From Lysinibacillus sp. KCTC 33748 (GTDB lineage: Bacteria > Bacillota > Bacilli > Bacillales_A > Planococcaceae), in the NCBI RefSeq assembly GCF_002237755.1, contig NZ_MWSJ01000006.1, positions 1 to 64,000 on the forward strand: a DNA stretch of 64,000 nucleotides, read 5' to 3'. Below, one piece after another: positions 31,420-40,500 of this stretch (positions within the stretch are counted from its first letter, which is position 1; the number at the start of each line of letters is the position of its first letter). The notes below the pieces were generated by a model. The model was not told the DNA's origin and ran no database searches. It saw only the letters and a program-made list of their open reading frames with translations. The position numbers and the translations under genes are program-made.

Positions 31420-31575
31420 ACAATCCTATGTTATATTCTAAACAGAAGAGATGGTGGAGGGAGGATTAGTTAACTAATCCGCTGGTACCGATACGCTCTT
31501 TCAGAGACCCTGTGGGTGGTCGGGTACGACGTTCAGCTATTCTCGAAGATATAAGCCTTTGGGCTTTTTTTTTTC
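31420..31575 (+). ncRNA. Candidate small structured RNA
   Basis: A promoter (a TTGATT and a TATATT 17 bases apart, at about 31409-31437) is followed by about 125 bases with no ORF. Inside are a perfect palindrome GGATTAGTTAACTAATCC (31463-31480), the pair GTACC / GGTAC (31484-31488 with 31523-31527) enclosing GACC / GGTC, and a terminator AAGCC TTTG GGCTT with ten T at the end. This promoter-to-terminator unit is what a plasmid-type antisense or regulatory RNA looks like. I cannot assign a family. Confidence 0.5.
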
Positions 31576-31665
31576 AAATTATGTAATTTATCATACATCA
31601 ATAAAAGAGCAGCGAGCATTTCCTAATGGTTATGCTCGCTTTTTTTTATGGCCAAATAATCTTAA

Positions 31666-32496
31666 TCAGCCTTTAATTTTTTTGTTTTGTTGATAAGAAT
31701 ATGATTCAATAATAAAAGAGGTAAATGTCATTGCAGAATTTACAGCCAATCGAGCGTGGTGTTCAGTAGGTTTATATTCTCTTGCGTGTGAATCACTTGC
31801 TTTGGTTCTGAGTTTACCAATTCCTAAAACAATGCTATTTAATCCTTGGAGAATTTGTTTTAGGGATTCATTCAAACCATCTTGTCCTGGATCAAAATTA
31901 ATTAATTTCTTAATTCGATTGTATAGAGCAGACATCTCTCCACCATTTTTTTCACGTTGACCAGTTAAACGTTCTTCAATTTCTAGTAACACTTCTTCAA
32001 CTAAAGCTCGTGCATTTGTAATGGCACCATCAAAATCTTTTTCAAATAACTTCTTTTCACATTTATCTATTTGTTCTTTCAAAAACTCAGTAGATAGGAT
32101 TTCTAATTGTTTTTCTTTTACAATAACCTTCGATGATATTAGACCATCTAAAGAAAACTTATTGCCGTTACGAATAATCTTGATGTCGTCTAGTTCAAGA
32201 TACGAATTCCAATACTCGATAATTTCATCAACGTCAAATTGCGATTGAACTTCAAGGTAATGCTCAGCACTTAAACTGTAATTAATAAACTCTAGAAGCC
32301 TGTCTTGATTAATAATTTCTTTTATTTTTGCTTCAGCAAACACCCATCTTGTGGGAAATCCAGGTCCATATGTATCATCAAATCCAAGGTCATTAAAAAA
32401 ATCAACAAGCTTAGGGCCCGAACGATAAATGGATTTTTCATTATCTCCTGCAATAGTCTCTGCCATAATTTTTATTGTTTTATTTTTAATTTTCAA
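31666..32496 (-). CDS. Abi_C-domain protein (abortive infection type) 1
   Basis: A 276-residue protein. The C-terminal 130 residues match the Abi_C pattern: ITNARALVEEVL, then LNSIVLGIGKLR, then HARLAVNSAMTFTSFIIESY. Arg230-x6-His237 (RTKASDSH) fits the HEPN-type R-x4-6-H nuclease motif. The N-terminal half is unrelated to the second Abi_C protein at 44582 and could sense infection. A TTG start with AAGGAAGA directly before it is the best start; ATG 32466 is an alternative. It stands alone on the minus strand. A role in phage defence is inferred from the family. Confidence 0.7.
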   Translation of the reverse strand: MKIKNKTIKIMAETIAGDNEKSIYRSGPKLVDFFNDLGFDDTYGPGFPTRWVFAEAKIKEIINQDRLLEFINYSLSAEHYLEVQSQFDVDEIIEYWNSYLELDDIKIIRNGNKFSLDGLISSKVIVKEKQLEILSTEFLKEQIDKCEKKLFEKDFDGAITNARALVEEVLLEIEERLTGQREKNGGEMSALYNRIKKLINFDPGQDGLNESLKQILQGLNSIVLGIGKLRTKASDSHAREYKPTEHHARLAVNSAMTFTSFIIESYSYQQNKKIKG

Positions 32497-32999
32497 TCTT
32501 CCTTTCTTGATATTTACATATATAACCTATTGATTTATATTCGAAATTTTATTATCACTGATACTCTTCCACTATCCTGCACCGTTAGTTGAATAGCAAT
32601 AGTTTTTTCGAAAATAGCATTGCTCAAATACCCTAGCTGTCGGGATAGTGATCTACGATTGGTCGCTGAATATATGAATTGAATCCCCCCTCTAAATAGA
32701 CTTCTATAGGGGGAGCTGCTACGGCTTCTGGATTTGGATACATTTTTGTTTAAGTTTTATCGAAAACTCGCGTCTTTGAGCAAAATAGAGAAAATGTATT
32801 ACGCTAACTAAAAGAATATAAAGGGAATGCGGAAAATTTCGGGAATACATACAGTAGTTATGTAGAAGCACTGAAAGGTAATTAAACGGTATCCAAACTA
32901 CAAAGAACCTGATCAGAAGCCGTTTGCGAGGCTTCGATGGGTTCTTATGTTACAGATGCTAAAAAACCCTCTGAGAAGCTTTTTTAGCATCTCGAAGGG
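32497..32999. other. Intergenic region with hairpins
   Basis: No supported gene. Contains a CGTTAGTTGAA dispersed element (32581-32600), a C-run/G-run inverted repeat (CCCCCCT... AGGGGG, 32684-32714), a terminator-like hairpin AAGAACC...GGGTTCTT on the plus strand (32898-32946), and a hairpin with a T-run on the minus strand (32958-32998) that terminates the next gene. Confidence 0.5.
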
Positions 33000-33242
33000 T
33001 TAATTTCCTATTCTTATATTCAACTGTCTCTCGAAGAGTACCAGTCCGGCAGCTAAGCTAATTAGTGCATTCGAAAAAACTACAGAGGCAAGAGAAAGCA
33101 TTGTCGGTAATTCTTTTAGCTTCGTCAATAAATTAGTTTCCATAGACATCTCCCCATTCCAATCTTGTATCACAAGACCAAAAAATCCAAATACATATGC
33201 AACCATTAGACCTACTGCTACGAGCAGGAATCGAACCCACAT
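33000..33242 (-). CDS. Small membrane protein, 80 aa
   Basis: Two hydrophobic segments, residues 4-27 (RFLLVAVGLMVAYVFGFFGL) and 50-70 (LSLASVVFSNALISLAAGLV), with a short polar loop. The minus-strand terminator directly behind the stop supports a real transcript. The ATG at 33242 lacks a ribosome site; the ATG at codon 13 is a possible alternative. It could be a small toxin or holin-like protein, but nothing specific shows it. A tRNA T-arm-like word at its start is probably coincidence. Confidence 0.5.
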   Translation of the reverse strand: MWVRFLLVAVGLMVAYVFGFFGLVIQDWNGEMSMETNLLTKLKELPTMLSLASVVFSNALISLAAGLVLFERQLNIRIGN

Positions 33243-33299
33243 ACGGGAGAATAGTTCAATATAAGAATACCTAATTATACCAAGTTTTATGCTCTATAT

Positions 33300-33355
33300 C
33301 AACAAAGAACCTGTCAGAAGCCATTTTCGAGGCTCTGAGGGGGTTCTCTTTTTTG
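33300..33355 (+). terminator. Hairpin GAACC...GGTTC with T-run
   Basis: AAAGAACCTGTCAGAAGCC pairs with GGCTCTGAGGGGGTTCT (with mismatches) and is followed by CTTTTTTG. It is a near copy of the hairpin at 32898-32946, so the small membrane protein gene lies between two related hairpins. Confidence 0.6.
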
Positions 33356-33445
33356 CACAACTATTTTATAACTGTTAAAACTGTACTCCCCGTCGCACAG
33401 CTCGATTTTTGAAACGTTTTCTTGTGCTTGAACGTCCAAGCTTTT

Positions 33446-33890
33446 TACTACGGCAAAATGACAACAAGTTGTGCTTTACTACTACGGCAAAATGACAACA
33501 AGTTGTGCTTTACTACTACGGCAAAATGACAACAAGTTGTGCTTTACTACTACGGTAAAATGACAACAAGTTGTGCTTTACTACGGCAAAATGACAACAA
33601 GTTGTGCTTCACTACTACGGCAAAATGACAACAAGTTAGGCTTTGCTACGGCAAAATGACAACAGGTTGCGAACGTTTTATTTTTGCTAATACAAAGAAA
33701 TGGTAAGAATTGGGAACAATAAGTTACAGTAATATGAAGAAGCCTAGGTTTGGGGAACAAAAGTGAAAGTCCATACTGTTCACTACGGCAAAATGACAAC
33801 AGGTTGCGAGCGTTTTATTTTTGCTAATACAAAGAAACGGTAAGAATTAGGAACAATAAGTTACAGTAGTATGAAGAAGCCTGATTTTAT
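33446..33890. repeat. Iteron-like array with dyad core
   Basis: CGGCAAAATGACAACA recurs at 33451, 33485, 33519, 33553 (one base changed), 33584, 33618 and 33649, spacing 34 with two gaps of 31, and again at 33786. The core ACAACAAGTTGT is a short dyad. After the array a block of about 97 bases (33649-33745) is repeated at 33786-33882 with a few differences. The array stands 4.3 kb before a primase-like gene, so a replication origin is one possibility. It has no unique spacers, so it is not CRISPR. A 72-aa frame across it is an artefact. Confidence 0.8.
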
Positions 33891-34020
33891 ATCAAAATCT
33901 GTATCTCCAGGTTTTCTTGTTGAAATCAAGTCTCTAAATTCTTTCACTTAAAACTTACCTCCTTTTCTTGTGTCATCTACATATTCCATCTACATAACTA
34001 AACCTACGTAACAATCCGTA

Positions 34021-34050
34021 TCTTGAACTAACTGTATCGTTAGTTCAAGA
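34021..34050. repeat. Perfect 12-pair stem-loop of the CGTTAGTT family
   Basis: TCTTGAACTAAC and GTTAGTTCAAGA enclose TGTATC and are followed by AAAAAAGAGC. Related half-hairpins occur at 32581, 34663, 51549, 51620, 53293 and more weakly at 63290. Confidence 0.65.
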
Positions 34051-34126
34051 AAGAAAAAAGAGCTGCTTATGTAACTCAATGATTTTTGATCAATGCCCAG
34101 TTAAAGAAGCACACAAAATTAAGATT

Positions 34127-34598
34127 CTATTTTTTTATCATTTTGAAATTAGTTAATTTAACACTCTCTCGTTTAACAGTTTTTGAACAAATAGTATTGT
34201 AATCTCTATGTTCAAAAAATTGCTTAGCTGTAATACTTGCATCTGTATCGATTTTAAATAGGTTTAATTTTTCCGCTTCGTCTTCTAGCTTATCAACTAA
34301 AGCCGTAGCTATACCTTGACCTTGACCTTGATAATCTTTATGAATATACAGTCTATTTAGGTGCCCGCTATGCGTCATATCACTAAAGCCTACTACTTTA
34401 TCATTAATTTTGCGACAAAAGATATGTTCTGACCTAATAAAATCTTCCAAGCATCTATCTTTGATTTTTTTTCTTCCTTTGGTGCCCAAGCATCTAATTC
34501 TGTTTGTGAATAATCTTTTAATTAACTGAATGAACTGTTTCGTAGAACAAAGAAATAATGTCTTCAATATCAGCTTCCTCAAATTTCTTAATATTCAT
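34127..34598 (-). pseudogene. GNAT acetyltransferase, frameshifted
   Basis: An acetyltransferase gene broken at least twice. From ATG 34598 (site GAGGTATATGGGG) the first frame reads MNIKKFEEADIEDIISLFY and stops at VHSVN. Another frame continues DYSQTELDAWAPKEEKKS, and a third gives IRSEHIF...INDKVVGFSD, then LNRLYIHKDYQGQGQGIATA with the acetyl-CoA loop, to the end. Together the pieces make one normal GNAT protein of about 155 residues. It is decayed cargo in the element. Confidence 0.8.
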
Positions 34599-34802
34599 TT
34601 CCCCATATACCTCTCTAAATAAAGATAAGTAGTATATTTTATCATCAAATCACTAAACTGGTCCGTTAGTTGAATAGCAATAATCTTTTTGAAATCAGCC
34701 TACTTGAAAGAGTGAGTAATAAAAATAAACTTGCAAAGACGAAACATATGTTCTGATATAATATATAGAATTTTCGAAATAAAGAAGTATTTGGAGGTAA
34801 AT

Positions 34803-36901
34803 TTGGAGTTATATAGAGGGGCTTTGGAAAAGTATCCATATTTAAAAGAATTAGATCCAATTATTAATGAAATATTTTTGAAGGTAATCAATTCAGGCAA
34901 GAGATCAGTTTTGCTACAAGGATATGTACAAAGTGGGAAGACAGGAGCTTACTTAGCTTTAGTTGCAAAAATGATAGATGAAGGATATAAAAAAATCTTT
35001 ATTATTACAAAGAGCTCACTAAGTTTAGCGTGGCAGACAGAAAAGCGTGTTTTGAATTTTTTGAAGATGATGAAAATTCCATCGATGTGTTAAATATCAA
35101 GGATGATTTTAAGAATCTTACAGACTATGAAATTGAGCGGACTAGTATTTTTATATTGAAAAAACACGAAAAGGATTTTGAGAAGCTTCAAAAGATGATT
35201 ATCGATCATCCTAAAATTCGTACACAAAAGTCGTTAATTATAGATGACGAAAGTGACTTTGCTAGCGTGGGATATAAAATGGGAAAGAATTCCGAAGATA
35301 GTTATAGGAGAATTTGTGGTGAAATTTTAAAGTTACGAAATTTATTGCCGCGGGCTAATTACTTATCTGTAACAGCAACCCCCTATGTGCTTTATCTTTC
35401 ACGTAATTGGATGATTAGACCGAGTTCGACCATTCTTTTACCTGCACATAAAAACTATTTTGGTGGAGAATTTCTTTTCATCTCTCAAGAAAAAACAGCT
35501 AAGTCTATTCGAGAAAACTATGTGCAGCAAGAGGAATTTGATAAGGTGCTGGATCAAAAAACAGATCAATATAGAAATTATATTCACCAGTTTCCAATGT
35601 TGACTAAAGCGTTAATTAATTTTATTTTAGGCGGACTAATTAGAAACAAACAATCTAATAGTAAGAATCCTATTCATTATTCGATGCTAGTGCATATTGA
35701 TACTCAGAAAGACGGACATAACAGGCAAAAAAGACTGTTAATGAAACTAATTGAAATCATTCTTCTCAAAATGAAACAACAAGATGCAAGTATTATGTTG
35801 TTAATAGAAGAATGCTATGGGAATTTACAAGCAACAAGTAGTGAGAGTGTTGACATACCGCTCCTTGAAACTTTACTAGAACCATTTATAGAAGGGTTAG
35901 CTAAACAAACTAAAATAAATATTATGAACAGTGATTATCACGGCCAAATCCCAACTGATTCTGAGGGGAATATAAAAAATCCTGTGCCATTTTCTATTTT
36001 CATAGGAGCGTATGCAATAGATCGTGGGGTGACATTCAATAAACTTATTTCCTTTGTATTCGGACGACCAACAAAAGTACCTTCAATGGACAGCGCGTTA
36101 CAGCAACTCCGAATATTCGGAGCAAGGTCTAAAGAAGATTTAAATGTTACGAGGGTATATGCTTTAGAATCTACTGTAGAAAATTGGATTCAAATTTGTG
36201 AATTAGAAGAAAAAATCCGTGACAATCTTGAAATTATGGAAGCAGCGCAGCAATTGGCTCAAAAATCAGAGTATGCAAAAAGAATTGTAAATGTTTTGCC
36301 CGCTCCGCCGAAAGGAATTAGATTCGGGGCTAAACAAAAGATTGAAGGGACTCAAATAAAAATGAAACCATATTCAAGACTTTTACCGACACATTTTACA
36401 ACTTCAAGTGATGAGGAGGTTGTGAAGGGAGTTATGGAAGAACTAAATCAATATATTACTAGTTTAGAACATTGTTATACTACGGAGTTATTAGAAGGAA
36501 AATATCCGTTTATTACAGTTAATACCGCAGAAGCTATTGAACTGATTGAGAAAAGTTACTCAACACTTGTAGCTTTAGATGGACGGGAAATAAATACATT
36601 TGAGCAGTGCCTATTTGTTTTGTTAATGATGAAGAAACAGGGGAAAGATAAAGTTCATCTTTATGTGAGATACAATCGTGACCGAAAAGCTATTCGTAGG
36701 GATGGTAAATTTGATAGCGCTCCTGATAGTGGGGTCAATGGTGATTATGCTATAGCTAAGAAAATAGGAATCAATTATCCAGTTCTAACGCTACTTCATC
36801 AAAATGGTTCAGTTGAAAATGGTTTTAACGATTGCCCATTTTTCTGGCCGATTCTGACGCTACCCCAAAACCTCGAATATGATTTAGTCTCTCTAAAATA
36901 A
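34803..36901 (+). pseudogene. Z1-domain ATPase gene with one frameshift
   Basis: The gene starts at TTG 34803 (GGAGG five bases upstream) and encodes GYVQSGKTGAYLALVAK, a Walker A motif, up to AWQTEKRVLNF. At a run of six T (35057-35062) the frame breaks; one added T would give NFFEDDENSIDVLNI and continue through IIDDESDFASVGYK (Walker B-like), YLSVTATPYVLYL and IDRGVTFNKLISFVFGRP...QQLRIFGAR, the Z1 core, to a stop at 36899-36901. The restored product has about 700 residues. Z1 proteins are ATPases found in restriction-like defence operons. The break may be inactivation, phase variation or a sequence error. Confidence 0.8.
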
Positions 36902-36907
36902 TTTTGA

Positions 36908-36944
36908 AACTCGATAGCCTATAAAAAGGTTATTGAGTTTTTTT
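36908..36944 (+). terminator. Terminator after the Z1 gene
   Basis: AACTCGATAGCCT pairs with GGTTATTGAGTT (wobble and mismatch inside) and is followed by TTTTTT. Confidence 0.65.
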
Positions 36945-37041
36945 GAAGGATTATCAAATTTTAAAATTAATAAAAAGATAGTTCAACTTATGAAAAACTT
37001 CCTTTTCATAAGCTAGAAAATTATAATTTAGGAGTGTTTTT

Positions 37042-37923
37042 ATGGAAGCGGTATCTAAAGTTTTAGAATTAAAAAATATTATGGAGAATCGTGAAGTCGA
37101 TTTTGCGATTTTGCAGCAAGAGAAGAAAACAAAGGAAATGTATAAAGGTGATTATAATCGATTTTTGAAATATTGTATGAAAGAGAATAGGGAGCCTTCA
37201 TTTGAATCGTTAGAGAAATATTTGTATAGAACAGTGACAAAAGATCTGTTGAAGCTTAGCACATTTAATCGGCGGGCCGCTGGTATTACATATTACTTAT
37301 TAAATGAGCTAAATCATACATTGACAAATGATCAACTAAAGAGAATCCAACTGATTCGTCAAATGTATGACAATGAAGAATATCGTGATCAAAAGCTAAT
37401 GAGAGGGCAATCCGCACAACCTAAAGAAGAAATAATGCATCTGATTGAAAAATTAGATGTGCGTGCAAAAGCTATTTGTTTATTTAATTTAGTTACTGCC
37501 AGTCGGCCAAGTGAAATGATTACTGTTCAACTGAAGCATATAAATTTAGAGAAGCGGGAAGTTAGTGTTTATATACAAAAACAAAAAGTGTGGAAAATAA
37601 AAAGGTTAACATTACAATGTGCGCTAGTAATTAAAGAATACATAGCTGCATTTAATTTAATGAGTGAAGATTATTTAGTCGGCAGGGTGAACCGTTATCA
37701 GCAATATACGAGTGTGAAAATTTCGGATGTAGCCTATCGAGAATCTATAAAAAAATGGTTAGGATTCGCACCATACACGTTAAGAAAAACACAGATAAGT
37801 GCAATGCACGAAGCTGGTGCGGATCTTGCTACTATTGCAAAGCAAAGCGGACATAAATCACTTCAAACAATCAATGAACATTATCTTGAAGTGAATAATA
37901 CAACAATAGATAAGTATCTTTAA
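37042..37923 (+). CDS. Tyrosine recombinase-like protein (degenerate active site)
   Basis: A 293-residue member of the phage-integrase fold, shorter than the two element integrases and without an arm domain. Catalytic Arg fits in TASRPSEMITVQL, Lys in KQKVWKIKRL, the second Arg in YTLRKTQ, His in QSGHKS and Tyr in NEHYLEV. The first His of the usual His-x-x-Arg box is replaced by Tyr (YTLR). TAGGAGTG precedes the ATG. It could resolve dimers or circles of the element together with the replication gene downstream; this is inference. Confidence 0.78.
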   Translation: MEAVSKVLELKNIMENREVDFAILQQEKKTKEMYKGDYNRFLKYCMKENREPSFESLEKYLYRTVTKDLLKLSTFNRRAAGITYYLLNELNHTLTNDQLKRIQLIRQMYDNEEYRDQKLMRGQSAQPKEEIMHLIEKLDVRAKAICLFNLVTASRPSEMITVQLKHINLEKREVSVYIQKQKVWKIKRLTLQCALVIKEYIAAFNLMSEDYLVGRVNRYQQYTSVKISDVAYRESIKKWLGFAPYTLRKTQISAMHEAGADLATIAKQSGHKSLQTINEHYLEVNNTTIDKYL

Positions 37924-38068
37924 AAATTAGATTAACCTCATTGTTGATAAGAATACGTAGGAATGTAATATAAAAGAATTCAGTTAACAGGGGTAAGAAA
38001 AGCCATTTTGTATCGTTATATTAAGCAAGAGACGTGTTCGGGATTTGATAGAATTACAAAATCTTTTA

Positions 38069-38112
38069 AGAAAATCACTTAGTTTAACTAAAGTGATTTT
38101 CTTTTTTTTTGT
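38069..38112 (+). terminator. Terminator after the recombinase-like gene
   Basis: AGAAAATCACTT pairs perfectly with AAGTGATTTTCT across 9-10 bases and is followed by nine T. Confidence 0.88.
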
Positions 38113-38211
38113 TAAAAAATCTCTCATTTATTCATTAGTCTCCTCATAGCCCTTGAAAAATTTCTCTCAAAAAGAATATAAGTACTTCGATTATTTTTTT
38201 GGAGGAAAGCA

Positions 38212-39660
38212 ATGAAAAATATAGAACAAATCGAAAATGAATTAGGGTTGGAAGTGACTGCTTATATTCGAGATATGAGCTCTGAAACCGAAAGGGTATT
38301 TTTATCTCCGATAGAAATTAAGCTCAATACATATCAAGCGATTAGTGTTGAGAAGTTGGAAGTAAAGGAGACACTATATCACAGAAATCTTATTGCGCAT
38401 TATAAAAATTCTAAAAGTTTAGAGCCTCACCGCAAAAGATTAGGGAAAAGTATTACTCAAGTAAAAGCTATGAAATTACTATATAGAGATTACTTTGATT
38501 ATCACAAATCTGAAAAACAAAAAAAGAAATCGCTCTATGCTTTTCTATTTCCAAGAGATAAGCAAGGCGTGATTGATCAAACAAATAAGAAATATGTATC
38601 AACTATCGACAATTTATTGAAGGAGGTTAAAAAAAATGACTGTTTTACACCCGCACTCTTTTACGATAACCGTTCATATATAAAAGAAAACCTTTCATTA
38701 ATGTCTGCAATCGTATTTGATTTCGATTTATTAGCAAAAAAAATAGTAATGACCAAAGAAGAGGTTTTTTACTTTGTGAAAGATAAATTAGGAGTAGAGC
38801 TATCAATTATTTGGGATACGAAAACAGATGGTAATTACGCGGGTGCTATTTTAATTGAAAGTATGTCTGGTAAACCTTTAAGTGTTCATTTGTATGAGCA
38901 AATTTTGAAAGAAATGTTATTGAAATTAGAGGGAATTGTAGATACTTCCTGTTTTACCGCTAACCACTTATTTTCTTTGCCTGTAAATTCAAAGAAAACT
39001 AACCGAGAAATACGTTTTTATAATAATCGAATTCATTCAATTGAAGATTTTCGATATTTATTAAATGAACGGGATAAACGTCGTGAAATGGAGGGAGAGA
39101 GCAGTTCGATTAGTATGAGCAATCTTTTAGATCATCCAGCAATTAGTGCTCTTTATAACGGTGAGGTAACGGGCTATAGAAATAATGCCGCATTTACCCT
39201 AGCATTAGTTTTTAAAACCTTGCATAAATCTGAACAAGAGTGTATGGATTATATGCACTCTAAATGGTATTACAATGTTCAAAATGGCTTTGATCATAAA
39301 TTTACAAAGAATGAACTAACAAAATGTATTCGCCACGCATATTCCTTGCGATATAAGTCTTTTCACTCAGATTATGTTGAAATCGTTACAGGTCTTCGCT
39401 GTAATATTGTCCGTGTCTCCACTTACCAACCTACCGGCAAGCATAGACTAGGGAATGAACATAAGCTACGGTTGTTTTTCCAAGAAAGAGGGTCTATTAA
39501 TAGTAATGTTTCGGAATTAGTACAACTAACAGGAATTAAAACTCGAACTTTAGAAGGCTTATTAAAGAAACTTAAGGAGAGTGGAGAATTGCAATATGAA
39601 ACGAAGCGTGGGCGAGGCTTGAAGACATTGTATGTTTATAATCATTATTTAGCAGCATAA
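38212..39660 (+). CDS. Primase-like replication protein
   Basis: A 482-residue protein that looks like a plasmid or phage-satellite primase/initiator. SAIVFDFDLL near residue 172 fits the catalytic D-x-D of archaeo-eukaryotic primases. GYRNNAAFTLALVFKTLHKSE at about 322 fits the PriCT-1 helical domain that follows AEP cores. The C-terminal 70 residues end in a winged-helix stretch (NVSELVQLTGIKTRTLEGLL). TTGGAGG precedes the ATG. The hit is by motif only; the central role in element replication is inferred. Confidence 0.65.
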   Translation: MKNIEQIENELGLEVTAYIRDMSSETERVFLSPIEIKLNTYQAISVEKLEVKETLYHRNLIAHYKNSKSLEPHRKRLGKSITQVKAMKLLYRDYFDYHKSEKQKKKSLYAFLFPRDKQGVIDQTNKKYVSTIDNLLKEVKKNDCFTPALFYDNRSYIKENLSLMSAIVFDFDLLAKKIVMTKEEVFYFVKDKLGVELSIIWDTKTDGNYAGAILIESMSGKPLSVHLYEQILKEMLLKLEGIVDTSCFTANHLFSLPVNSKKTNREIRFYNNRIHSIEDFRYLLNERDKRREMEGESSSISMSNLLDHPAISALYNGEVTGYRNNAAFTLALVFKTLHKSEQECMDYMHSKWYYNVQNGFDHKFTKNELTKCIRHAYSLRYKSFHSDYVEIVTGLRCNIVRVSTYQPTGKHRLGNEHKLRLFFQERGSINSNVSELVQLTGIKTRTLEGLLKKLKESGELQYETKRGRGLKTLYVYNHYLAA

Positions 39661-39683
39661 GCAGCTAAATTTAGTTGCTTTTT
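39657..39683 (+). terminator. Hairpin after the primase-like gene
   Basis: AGCAGCTAAA pairs with TTTAGTTGCT (one G-T) with TTTTTG behind it. Confidence 0.6.
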
Positions 39684-39894
39684 GGTATTTATTGCATTAT
39701 AAAATCCGCACTTTTCGCATTACCATATGTATTGCACAGCAAAAATCCTATTAAAGTTAGGGGCATATAAATAAATTTAAAAAAAGATTGCTAACCTCTT
39801 GAAAATCTATCTTTCTAAAGAAGATAATGACTGCGTAAAATTATAGAACAGTAAAATTAGGTTCTGTAGAGATTAGAACAAGGGAGCATATAGA

Positions 39895-40281
39895 ATGAGT
39901 GAGGTTATGAAAAGTGGCGTGTATTTCAAGTCAGAGGAACATTCAAAGGATGCAAAGAAAATCATTAATCGAATGGGATTTAGATATTTGGAGGAAAACG
40001 TCGAGTATGGTGTATATGCTTATTTAGTTTCAGCGACAGGGAAAGGAAGTGTATTTTGTGAATGTATTGATCCAGTAGGAAACATTAATTTCTCTAGGTG
40101 GGAAGAATATATGAGAGATTATGCAACTACTGAAATTGCTCTTATCGAATTCGGATTTCAACTTTATAATGGCAATACAGGTGGCTATGCATTTGCTAAA
40201 ACAATTTATGGAATGGATAGAGAGAATTTAAAGGTTATAAGGTCCGCTTTAAATCTATATTTAGGTTGGGATACATATTAA
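39895..40281 (+). CDS. Hypothetical protein, 128 aa
   Basis: A soluble protein that I do not recognise. Features: FKSEEHSKDAKKIINRMGFR at the start, several aromatic clusters (RWEEYMRDY, LYLGWDTY), no signal or membrane segment. AAGGGAG precedes the ATG at 8 bases. It lies between the primase-like gene and the structured region at 40500, with its own spacer on both sides. Antirestriction and replication helpers are common at this place in such elements, but nothing specific supports either. Confidence 0.6.
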   Translation: MSEVMKSGVYFKSEEHSKDAKKIINRMGFRYLEENVEYGVYAYLVSATGKGSVFCECIDPVGNINFSRWEEYMRDYATTEIALIEFGFQLYNGNTGGYAFAKTIYGMDRENLKVIRSALNLYLGWDTY

Positions 40282-40500
40282 ATGACTGATACCGAAAGTG
40301 CCTTTTATACTTAATCATTTCGTTCTAGATTATGAAAGATGGGATATATATAACCAAACGATTTAACAACCGCTTCTTCTACAAAGCTATAGGAGACTAA
40401 GTGATTACAGGTGGCTAGTTAAAATAAGCAAGCGCTGTAAAAATAGGAAAGCCATTCTGAAGGATGAGGAATCGTATAATGCGCAAGTCTGTATAATTGA

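Noticed and set aside
33215-33241. tRNA gene or remnant on the minus strand (GTGGGTTCGATTCCTGC, T-arm-like)
   Set aside because: Only a T-arm-like word is present; no anticodon arm, D-arm or acceptor stem can be built upstream. It lies at the start of a plausible protein gene.
33446-33890. CRISPR array
   Set aside because: The units are repeated whole with no unique spacers between them and no cas gene is in the window. The same holds for the arrays at 22458 and 49829.
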